Positions 24,750-35,400 of a stretch of 64,000 nucleotides of DNA are shown one piece after another. Source of the DNA: Oscheius dolichura (taxonomy: Eukaryota; Nematoda; Chromadorea; Rhabditida; Rhabditidae). The DNA lies in the NCBI GenBank assembly GCA_932521035.1, contig OW051492.1, positions 2,232,001 to 2,296,000 on the forward strand. Direction: 5' to 3'. Numbering within the stretch: the first letter of the stretch is position 1; the number at the start of each line of letters is the position of its first letter. The notes below the pieces were generated by a model, which was not told the DNA's origin, did not search any database, and saw nothing but the letters and a program-made list of their open reading frames with translations. The position numbers and the translations under genes are program-made.

Positions 24750-25683
24750 TCAGTCTTTAGATGTTGCTTTGTATAAATGGTGGTAGGACGGCAGCACCTT
24801 CCGATAAATCTCGAGAATAGGCAAAATCGGCTGAACGCAACTTGAATATTTAAATTGAAGGCGAACCTCTGGATTATCATAGGCTATTCTTTGTCGGTTT
24901 TCCTTTCCCCAAATGACGGTTCTCGCTGGGATAGATCCTTTCTGTAGTAGTTGGCATTTAGCACCAATTGTACAACCATCATCTAAACAACTGTCAGAAG
25001 TATTGTACTACGCTCTACTGATTAGTACTCCTGGGCCGACTTCACTTTTTCCTTGAATAACATTTCTATCTCCTATGGATAAAGCATGCACTATGGAATC
25101 AGCTTCTATATTATTTTCATCACCAATTAACATTACATGTCCTTCAGACCTAAACACAAATGATATGAAGCAAGCAGAAATCCTACATATTTTCGATTAT
25201 ACATCGCTCCTCAATATTATTGTTTTCACCAATAATTATTGGCCCTTTTATAGCTCGAATTATTGCAAAAGGATGAACGATTGTGCCGGCACCAATACTA
25301 ACATCACCTTCTATCGTAGCTTCTTTACATACAATGGCAGATGGATGAAAACTAAACGCATTAGATGAACTTCAAAAGGTCTTACTTTTTAGCCACATTT
25401 ACTGCTGGAACTACTACTTGTGAAGAAACGACTTTGCCCGAACTGCTAACAACGATACCATCTGCTTTACTTACAATAGGAAGAGCATGATTACTAAACA
25501 AACTAAAAGTTATAAAATATCTCACTTTTTATCCGGACTCGATTCTGCTTTCGCCACATCGGACTCTATCAGCTGCTCATCTGTGTTCGATTTTGCCGTC
25601 TTTTCCGCTTCATTCGATTCGTCTAGCTTCTCATTTGTATTAGATTCTTTCATCTTTTCGTCTACATTCGATCCTTCTTCCAT
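24750..25683 (-). CDS. DCTN6: Dynactin subunit 6 (p27), N-terminally extended
   Basis: Exons 25526-25683, 25386-25502, 25187-25351, 25019-25149 and 24750-24982 join in phase to about 267 residues. The core is a left-handed beta-helix with hexapeptide repeats (ATIEGDVSIGAGTIVHPFA, IIIGENNIIEERC, HALSIGDRNVI, GVLINDGCTIGAKC) and a tail NPEVRLQFKY...YHHLYKATSKD like human DCTN6 (190 aa). p27 sits at the pointed-end complex of dynactin, which recruits cargo to dynein. Residues 1-54 are an extra acidic, asparagine-rich segment (MEEGSNVDEKMKESNTNEK...) not found in the human protein. The ATG at 25683 was chosen because a TTTTTCAG acceptor lies just upstream; a more distal ATG at 25752 is also in frame. 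Its 5' end faces PPP1R8. Confidence 0.88.
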
Positions 25684-26089
25684 CGTTTCTTGCTGTATTT
25701 CCTGCTCTTCTGCCTGTCTGAAAAATACAGTTGAATATCTTCTTCTTTTCATTGTGTTTTCAATATAACAACGAGCATAAGAAAAGAATAACGTTATTTC
25801 TGAAAGGCTTTAGGAAAGACTGGGCTAAAATGAGATGCAAGCGACATTTTGCCTCTCACGATATTGTCACTGGCAACTAGCCAATCCAAGCTTTGACTGT
25901 TCAAACTCTTCTTTTTCATTTTAGTTTTCGCCTTATGTAGTTTAGACTGATCATTTAGAAATATTAGAGTCTAGGAAGATTATATACAAGCCTAGGAAAG
26001 TTCTCTTATTCCGTTGAACTGTTTTTTAATACTCATTTCCTTTATTACTCTGTAAACGTTATAGTTTTCATTTATAGGAGCATCTGAAA
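25684..26089. promoter_or_regulatory. Shared divergent promoter region, DCTN6 / PPP1R8
   Basis: About 400 bp separate the start codons of the minus-strand DCTN6 and plus-strand PPP1R8 genes. Both ends carry acceptor-like sequences immediately before the coding start (TTTTTCAG on the minus strand, TTTATAG on the plus strand). No other gene fits between them, so regulation from a common region is likely; no specific factor site was identified. Confidence 0.45.
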
Positions 26090-29000
26090 ATGGTAGAAGA
26101 TAATTCAACAAACGCAAGTACTGGCCCATCGGAAGCAGATGAGAAATCAAAGTTTGCCATACCTAGTTGGGCTTCTAAACCACCACCAGGATCGCATTTG
26201 GATGTCATAAAGAACGATCAATTAGTACAGGTGAGTAAATAAGACTGAAAAGACGTCTTGCCAAAGAATGGTAAATTTGCATTGTCAAATGGAACGTCAT
26301 TTACATTTCGCCAATATACGTTGGTTTGACATACTTTCTTCGATTTTATCACCACAAAACCCCTTGTAACACATTTATCTACATTTTTTTTTTCAGAAAT
26401 TGATGATAGATGAGAAGAAAGCGTATTACTTCGGCCGAAATCCTAAAATGGTATGATTCCTCCCATTATTTGGACTTTTTTACGTTTCAGGTTGATTTTG
26501 CTGTTGATCATGCATCTTGTTCTCGGGTTCACGCGTTGCTAATGTATCACACTGTTCTCAACCGCTTTGCCCTTGTCGATATGGGAAGTAGTAAGTTATT
26601 GGATAATTTCACATGGAATATAATACTATATTTATTCTAAAATTTCGGATAGATAGAGATCGTAGAAGTTGGGTAGAAAGAAAACGAAGACTACATTCAC
26701 AACCGGGTACACAACCGGAAAAATATTATGACTACACGAATAAGTGTGGTAGAAGTGATTGATTAAACCCCAAGTTCGATTACTTTCCAAAGGGAAGGAA
26801 GCCCTTGACAGATTCAAAAGCACTGTTGGCAAAAGTTTTGGCCTTTTCAACTTGTTCGGTTAGTCCCAATTGGCCAATGATGCTGTCCTCTTCCGCCTGT
26901 TGTTGTGCAGCAAGCTCCTAAATTGGGGGTTACTCTCTTTTGAAAAGCATTGCTTTGTCCTGGAAATATTTTTCACTTTTCTTCATTATTCAAAAGCTCC
27001 GCTGACACAGCTTTTACATTTCTCTACACATTCTTTTTTTAAAACTTTGATTCGTACCTCGGGAGTCTTTCGGGGGCCGCCGATGCGCCCTTCCATAAAA
27101 TCCATGCTGGGCCCCTCTTCCTTCTTCTTAATTTGATACTTGCCGCGAATTCCTTCTCTCATTTTCTCGCGTTCAGCTTCCATCTTGCGATGTTTTTCCT
27201 TGCGGCGCTCTTCCTGCTCAAGACGCGCAGCCACAACCTGCAACACTTTTCGTGTGACATATTGCTCCCCCGCAGAAGGGATTGATTACCTCGGGGTCCT
27301 CGCCAGTCTCGGTCTTTTCTCCACCGGCATTGTCACCGCCTCCTCCAAAGGCTCCAGTGACTTCATTGAGCTGGTTTCCCACCATCTGCTTCATTAAAAA
27401 TCCAGCCATTTTCTGAAAAACGTTGGGCATTTTGAAATGAGTCAGGGAAAGATATGAAAGCGGGTTAAAACGGCTCAATGTGGGTATGACCTGGCTGAAA
27501 CGTCAGTGTTTTGATATTGGATTGGAAAAAGTGTAGGAACGGAGCTTATCTCGAAATGATAAGCTGGAAATGGCTTGTAGACTTTTAACGGGACTCGTGA
27601 TAATTCCCACCCCGCGGGCGCTCTTTGGATATGAAATGGAAACAAAAAAGCCGTCAAGGGAAACATATTCAGTGAGACTGAGAGATATACGAGTGCCATA
27701 ATATGGGGAAGGGGGTAAGAGACTTGATTGAGCCTATAACTTGCGAGATTATAGAGAGGGAGGTAGAGTCGACGCGGAAGTAGATTTGCAAGGCCTGTAT
27801 TATTAACTGAAATACAAGGCCACCCTCTCTAGAATGAAGCCTTGAAAATTTAAGGCTTCTAAAGTGAAATCCGAGGATTCCCCCATTGCGTGGTGTTTCC
27901 CACTTACGACCTTTGCACTGTTCTAATCCAGGCGGAAGTGTGGACTCTGATGAATATTTTACACATCTAGTGAATAGATATCAGCTCTCGATTGAAAACA
28001 GAATAACGACATGCAAAACAACAGTGACTTGTGACGTGGTGAAAATTTTTGTTGTGCGGCCGAGCGTCTATCGCAGTAAATGTCTGTGGGAAAACATGAC
28101 AGAGAGACACCGTTTGAATAGGCTTGAGGTCCCCAGGGCAGCGCAGAATCGATGAGGCACGAGGCTGGAGGCCACGGGAGCGCAGACACGCCTCTCGAGA
28201 GCTCCAATGCATTGGTTTCCAACGAAGTGAACACTTGGAAGTTCATTTCCGGTCATTATGAAGAGCAGTGGCGACTCGTGAGGCGTTTTGCTCTCTTGAA
28301 AATATTGAAAGGGAGAGAAAAATGAAGGAAACGGATAACTTATTATTGTTTTTAGGTCATGGGACATGGCTGGGAAAGGTACGCCTTCAACCGCTACAAG
28401 TCGTTTTCGTGGATGTTGGACAAATTATACAATTGGGCGCATCGACTAGGCGATATGTTTTAAGGACAAAATTGGAGCAAGCAAATAATGAAGACGAGGA
28501 AATGGCAGAGAAATTACCAAATGATCAGGAATTAGAAGTAATAGAGTTTTTTTTTAAATATGGAAATATACTAAATTTCAGGATTTGACAGAGTACAACA
28601 CTGCACAAAATAGAAGAATTCCACAATTGCCTATTACAGCTGAAGAAGCCCGGAGGAAAAGTCGGCAGCGAGGAAATGTGGCGTTTGTAGAAGAGGAAGA
28701 CGTTATCAATCCTGGTTATTGTTTTCCTGTATTACTTTGCTAATGTTTTTCTTCTTTAGAAGATGTCGATCCGTCTATTGGCAGATTCCGAAATTTAGTT
28801 ACGACTGCTATCATTTCTAATAATCCAGTAAAGAGATCAGCCCCTAATGCCAGTAAAGAACCACCTAAAAAGGTTAGTTTTAATATTGTTTGTATATTTA
28901 CTTCTTCAGATTGTTCGACCTGGCCGTGACTTTAGTTTCAATTCAACGCCAGCAGCGTCGTGTAGCACGTTAGGAGGAATTTCAGTGAATGCTGCTCCCG

Positions 29001-29177
29001 ATTTAGATCTCTATTCAAAGACACTACCAAAACCAGGATTTCATGCAGGTTTCTTTATTTGCTTACGTCTTTTTAATTTAAAGTTTAGCTCCTGTTCCGG
29101 TTGTGGATGACGATGAACCTCACAAAAAGAAATATGCCAAAGAGGCATGGCCCGGTCGAAAGCCCAGTGTATTATAA
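26090..29177 (+). CDS. PPP1R8: PPP1R8 / NIPP1, FHA-domain nuclear inhibitor of PP1
   Basis: Exons 26090-26230, 26397-26450, 26491-26590, 28356-28537, 28582-28714, 28760-28872, 28910-29048 and 29089-29177 join in phase to about 316 residues. The FHA domain runs from about residue 48 to 145: YYFGRNP, HASCSRVHALLMYH and SSHGTWLGKVRL are the phosphothreonine-binding signature loops. Then come the conserved DLTEYNTAQNRRI and INPEDVDPSIGRFRNLV blocks and the C-terminus KKKYAKEAWPGRKP, as in human NIPP1. NIPP1 binds PP1 and spliceosomal proteins in the nucleus. The PP1-docking motif, RVTF in the human protein, appears here as NVAF preceded by glycine, so docking may be altered. Intron 3 is 1.8 kb and contains the complexin gene on the other strand. 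Confidence 0.93.
26780..27409 (-). CDS. cpx-1: Complexin, nested in a PPP1R8 intron
   Basis: Exons 27290-27409, 27058-27237 and 26780-26917 join in phase to about 145 residues, the size of nematode complexin. The start MAGFLMKQMVGNQLNEVTG follows a TTTTTCAG acceptor. The accessory and central helices are visible as ARLEQEERRKEKHRKMEAER and REGIRGKYQIKKKEE, which bind the SNARE bundle and clamp or promote synaptic vesicle fusion. The C-terminus ends with an amphipathic stretch and FLPFGK, typical of the non-farnesylated nematode form. The whole gene lies inside intron 3 of PPP1R8 on the opposite strand, with about 190 bp between its 3' end and the upstream PPP1R8 exon. Neuronal expression would therefore have to coexist with transcription of a housekeeping gene through it. 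Confidence 0.92.
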
Positions 29178-29473
29178 CAGCTGTACTATTATATTCATGT
29201 AATGTTCTAATTGTTTCCTTGTGATGTCTGACGAATTTCGGCTTAATAAAACTAATATTTTCTATTTCTGTACTTTTCTACATCAAATCGCTTACGAATA
29301 TATGCTTTTCTTCTTGTGTTTTATATTTTGGACGTCAATATAGACTGCGGGAATGAATGATTCCTTTCATCTGGGGTCACCTCCCCTACAAATGAAGGAG
29401 GGAAGACTAGAGCTTAGTGAGTTCTTTCTTTCAAAGGAGTAGTAGCCAGTGGCCTTTAGTGAGAGATGCAGTT

Positions 29474-32400
29474 ATGGAAAATGAAATTGCTGAAGCAATT
29501 GAAAAGACTGCAAATGAAGGAGAAAAACTCGAAAGCCTTGCTCGAGCTCTCGTTGAGCACTGCTGTAGTTATCAGCAGCTAGTAAACCTTTATGCTGATT
29601 GGCTCGAGGAATTAGGAGATTTGGCAGAGGAGGAGTCACCTCCGCCAGAAGAAGAGAAGAAAAAAAGCAAGAAAGGAAAGCAAAAAGGAAGGAAGAGGAA
29701 AAATGAGGAAGAAGAAGTCAAAGAAGCGCAAACATCCACATCAACTGAACTGAATCAATGTGAGTGGGTTTATCCAGCTGATCGAGTACTGAATGTTATA
29801 CACTATTTATTCAGCCGGTAGCGCAGCACCTGTTAGCAAGGCTTTGTCTATAAGAACGTCATTTGCTGAAAAGGGAACAGACAAGAAATATTGGACAACA
29901 TGGCAATGGGTATTGCAGGCACAAGGAAAAGGTAAGCGAAAAGGAGATAATAATAACGACAGAAGACAACGGAGAGTATTCATACATTCCTTACCATTCA
30001 TTTCGTATTCCTCCCAGTCTATTGTTTCGGCAATTTCTGGAAGAAAACAATATTTTCGTCATTTTTGCATAGAATTCTAAATTTATTCAGTTTTTTTGTA
30101 GTTTTTTGCTTGTTTATTTATAACAAAAAGTAGTACAAATGGTGAAAAATAATTATAAAACGGCACTAACGTAAAAACAAACCGTTGTTTTCTCTTCCAG
30201 AGACGATAAAACGTGATAGCACTTCTGGAATGCTTTCCCCGACCAGTAAAAAAGAACCTGGACTTCTTTCACCATCAGCAAGACGAGATAGCACAGTAGG
30301 AATTCTAAGCCCCACTGGAACTATAAAATCTGAAAAATCTAGCAGAAGACGGACAAAATCAACGGACGAAGGTGCCTCTTTCCCCTCAAAAAGATATGTA
30401 GATTATTCAGTTGATCCAGAAGCTCACGCAGTTCTCAAAAAGGAAGACTCCATTGAGCAGGAAATTTTTGATGGACGGGCAGAAGCTGAAAAATCTGTAG
30501 AAAATACGCTAGCCACTCTGGTGAAGAAGACATTTGATCAGTCGGCAGCTGATGCGCTATTCAGTGGCGGAGGAGGGATTGACTGGTTGCCGGAATTGAT
30601 AAAAATCAGGTTGGTACTACATTTATAAAGTAAAAAATAACCAGAAAGCAATTAGAGACGGTGAAAGAGTAAAATGATGTGAGTAAAGAAAAGCAAAAAC
30701 TACTACCCGCAGAGAGAGTCGAACCTGGGAGGCGCCGACGAGAGGCGGCAGACAACCCATTGCACTATGCTAACACCTTTCGGGTTGGGAATAAGGGATG
30801 TAACGAGAAGCCTTTTATTAGTGGTGTTCTTCTCTCTCGAATTTTTATTTGCGAGTCTTTATCACTCATTGCCGGGAGGTGGTCAAGCCGGCACGAGCTC
30901 GGGCTCATAAAAGGAGAATGTAAAAGTGAAGATGTAGAACCAGAGGAAGACGGCGAGGATGAGGTAGCCGGCGGAGATGAGGCCAAAAGCCGAGAAGAAG
31001 ACAGCCGGCTGACAGGAGGACGGCCGGATGACCAGCCGGGTGGTGACGGCTGCGCCGTAGGTGAGGGCGGTGCCGGTGACGAAGGCCGCGAATACCAGAT
31101 AGAGGAAGAGGCCCTTGATGAACCGGTAGCCCATCGTGTTCTTCTCGTTGCTCTTCCGGAACAGGAAATAGAAGCCGCAGTGGACGAACCACAGGCTGCC
31201 GACCACGATATTCCAGTGGGGCAGCCACGGCACCAGGGGGCACCCGTTCAGGTTCATCGCGCCGGCCACGATCAGCCCCGCCGGGACGATCAACGACAGC
31301 ACACGGAATATGCGCCAAGCTGCAAATTATTGCTCGTCTCGAATAAAATAGATACGTACCGGTGGTCTCACATTTCATACTGTAGTTGAAGTGGAGGTCG
31401 TCCACACTGCGAGGCTTATTCCACGGCGGCACTTCTTCGTATTCCAGCGGCAGGGGGGCAGCCTGCCCGGGAGGAGGCAAGGGATGCGTCGCAGTTAGGG
31501 TAGTGGTCACAGATTCGGCTGTAGTCATCGGCGGAGCGGGAGGAGCCAGCGACATCATGCTGGAGAAGGACGACTGCGTCTGGAGCTGGTGGCCACCTCC
31601 CTTGTCCACGGCATAGTCCCATTCGGAGGAGGGTGCCGCGTCGGCCAGCGAGTCGGAGGCGGTCGGCTGCGGAGCAGAAGGATAGACCGACGTGGCCGAC
31701 GGCACCGAGACTAGTCCGGGAGAAGGACCATAGCAGGAGGGGACAGCCGACTGGCGACTGGGATCCGAGAAGCGCGGGGCCGACGAGAGCTGCGGATAAG
31801 CGGGACGCATCGGCAGAAGACACAAGACAACACTGACGGGCAGCAGGAGAAATGGGGATTAGGCACTACTGGTAACTTGCGGGTCCTGACCGGATGGCGT
31901 CTACCGTAACCTACAAGCCTTCCCCTGGGTCACACAATGATCTCTCCAGTACAGATTTATTGGGAATTACAACACAGGTCCTTGATGTAGGCCACGGTGC
32001 AGTTGTCGATTCCCTGAGAATGAAGGCAGCACCGTTCGAACAGTCGACAATCTTGATTGCTGAAATGAGCGGATTATAGAAGAAGAGAGGAGGCAGGGTT
32101 ACTAGGAGACGAGGGGATCCTTCGAACCAACGGGACAGGCGGCCATGGCTCGGGAGATGATCATCTTCTTGCAATAAGTGGTCGGTTGAATGGGGTAGAA
32201 TGGAGGATCCAGGTCGGCCAGAGAGTAGGCGAGGAGGACGAAGAGGAAGAGAAGAGACTTGGACATCTCGAAGGGGTGAGAATGGCAGGCAGGGGGCGCT
32301 TTTATTCGTCTCGGCTACGAATTCGCTCATTGATTTGTATTCTCAAACAATGTGACTGTTTCAATTGAGTCGAGAGGGGCTCTTTACAATTTTTGCTGAC

Positions 32401-35400
32401 AGAAGGAGAACGAATGGGTCTAGAAGGGAAAGGAAGCCGACGGATGGCTCAGGCTCCTGGAGTTACTGGAGCGCGTTGGCCCTGGGGGAGACTAGGAGGA
32501 GGACGTGGCCGATGTGGCCGACGACATCGAGATTGGCCAAGGAAGATTATAGAAGGAGTGGGCAGCCAGTGGGCAAGAGGAACACGAGGGACGGCAGGGC
32601 GAAGGACGCGACGTTTAGCCGAAGGACAGAGCCGGCTTCATCCTTGTCTTTTTTTACTCAAAAACACCGATCTCTACTCTTTTATTGGCCCAAATGATCA
32701 CCCCCTCAACAGCACTTGGATCAGATGTTGATTACGGCGCATTTTGCCGGTTGGCCAGTGGCGATGCAGGGCTTTTATTCCTAAAAATTCTTCAAATTCT
32801 CCCACAATATTATATTCCCAATGTCTGGCGACTGTTTCAATGGTAGAGTGCCTCGAAAATTTTTCTCACCTGCCGAGGTTGTACGGATGCGGGGAACTCG
32901 GAGAGCTGGCCGTCATCCTCCTCTTCCAGGCGATGGCGTATCCTTCTCTACGACCTAATCGAGGCCTACCCCAACTGTCTGATGTTGAACTTCGCGGTCA
33001 AGCTGATCAGTGACGCCGGCTACCAGGACGAGATCAGCAATGCCAGTACTAATCTCGCTTGTGGCCAGCTGGATATCTTCACGAAGGTTTTCGTCTCGAC
33101 TTTTGATAAAGTTCTGCGGGAACATCGACACGGCTGTCGCACCAGGGCATATGAGAAGGCCTTTGGCTACTTGGTAAACTAGTTAGAAATGAAAAAAATG
33201 ACAGGGATTTTAGGTGAGCATCGTCTGCCAGAATGAGCACACCTACATCCTAGTACAGTGCGCCCTCTCGGTAGGTAGACAACCTTTTCCCAAGCCAAAT
33301 GGATGAATTTAGAACCTATACAACACCCTGAAAGGTAGGAAACGAGCAGCCTGTCGCCAGGTGGCAGAAGAGCTGAGGAATGCTCTCAAGGACAAGGACT
33401 ACGAGTCGCATTCCCTGTTGTACTCATTGATGTTGACCGAGGAATATGTAAGTCTTAATATTCACCAATATATATGGTCATTTGGATGTCTAGAGACCCA
33501 AAATAAGCCAGTTTCTGAACTAATTCAATATCTAGCCCAATTTAGACCTCTGAAACCACCAAGAACCTTCTTTAGCTCTGTCTCCGCTTCCTCCCTTTTA
33601 CCCATCAAGACCAACATTAGAACCGTCCCTACCATTCCCATTTCCGCTTAAACCCCATTTTTCCATCTTAAAATAAGGCTAACAGCGTAAAGCATCGGGT
33701 AGACGGGGCTTCTCAAAGAGCGGGGCTCAAAATGGGCGAGAGGAGGAGATGGCCCTCTATCGGGACGCCAATTGGCGCGCGTGGGGGGAGATCGACTTGG
33801 AGCGCTTTAAAATTGAGAGGTTACGGTAGATTATCCTCTTTTGCTTGTGCTCAAAACCTTCTCTCAATATGGGCATGGGGCAGGGGACAAGAGACCGTAG
33901 GAGGGGCCAAGTGGCCGTTGCTGGCGTTGAACTTCGTGGGATTGCTGCTTCCTTGAGGAATTGCCTTTCCCCCTAAAAAAATAGCTGATCTTCTCTTCCA
34001 GATCCCCGACGAGATGATCATTGCCCTCTTGAATATGTTGAGTAAGAGGGACCTCAACCCGGCAGATATTCGCCATATCTACGACGTGAGCCTTCCTCTT
34101 TTTCCTCTATAAAATGATTAATTTAAAGGACTACATTAGCCCCCGTCCAGTAAATATCGATGTGATCCGAGACTTCACCCTGATTGACCTCCTAATCGAC
34201 TCCCTTTTCCACTGCGAAGGTCCTAAAGTGACTATCGAGCATCGCGACATGTATATCTACCTCCTGGCCTATGCTGGCTCCGTCTCGGAGACTTATAGAG
34301 ATAAATACAAGAATACTGTAAGAAACTGACAGACCTTTAAAAAGCGATTAATTCCAGAACAGAGCGGATTTTCAAAAGACCATAGAGGACCTGACTACGG
34401 CAGTCGCTGCCCTGGAAAACTGCGATGATTTGACCAGAGACATCCAGATATTGGAAATGGCTGATCGTCCTGTCGTGGCTATGGGTATACTGTACTATGT
34501 ACATACCCTACTTTTATCAGAAAATACTCTCGGTAAGTTGTGGGCCCTTTTCTCGATCACTAGAGGTTACCCGCACCCGTAAAACCTCGGCAGCTAAACT
34601 TCCTGGTAAGGCGCAGACCGGCCCGTGCCATTCCCTCTAGCTTGCCGAGGTTCTACGGGTGCAGCGGGCACTTCTTTTGTTCAATCTCCCCGTTCCAGGT
34701 GATCTCCCCCTGGTCTGTCTCTGCTTCATGGACCAATTAGCCACGCATCAGCGTAAACTCCGAGGGAAAATCCTCAGAATCTGTCAAGAGCTCTACATCA
34801 AAGTCTCCCGGAGTCCAGAAGTCGCCGAGATAATAATGGAGCGTCAGAAATTGGTTCTCGACCGGATGATCCACCTCCTAGCCGAGGGGGAAGTCGCCTC
34901 GGTCCTCGAGAAAGTAGCTTCTTGGTTTGCTGACGGAGAGATTGACGTCTCCCTCGTGAGATACTTCATCACGGAGGTGAGTTTAAAGACCACGGGAACA
35001 ATTGGCGGTCTGGTACGGGACAGGGAGTACAGTGACGTGGCCAGGCAATTATAACCTTTCTCGACGTCTTTTCAGTCTACGGTTAAGCGGCCGGGATGGT
35101 GATGTCAGTTTTGTAGAGACGGGAGGAGGAAAAGGAAGTTACAGGGCCCTGTTTATGGTCATTTTGGTAGGAGGATTGAGCTGGGGGAGGGCAGAGACCC
35201 TTGAAGGCTAATAGCCGCCCGAATCTCCTCCCCACCCGACTTCAGCGGCAATTTTTGAGATATACACAAGCTCGGGAAGGTCTTCAGACGCAGAAAATAT
35301 ATAAAAAATAGCTCATCCCGTCCTGAATCCAGGGAAAATCCAGGGAAAATAGGGCAGACGGCCGTCGGTCTCCTTGGGCTCGTTTTGGCGGCAGTTTATG

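Noticed and set aside
30905..31825. Longer minus-strand frame of 306 codons across the four-TM gene
   Set aside because: It reads through the 40-nt intron at 31320-31359 and then in a wrong frame; the spliced model gives four membrane helices instead.
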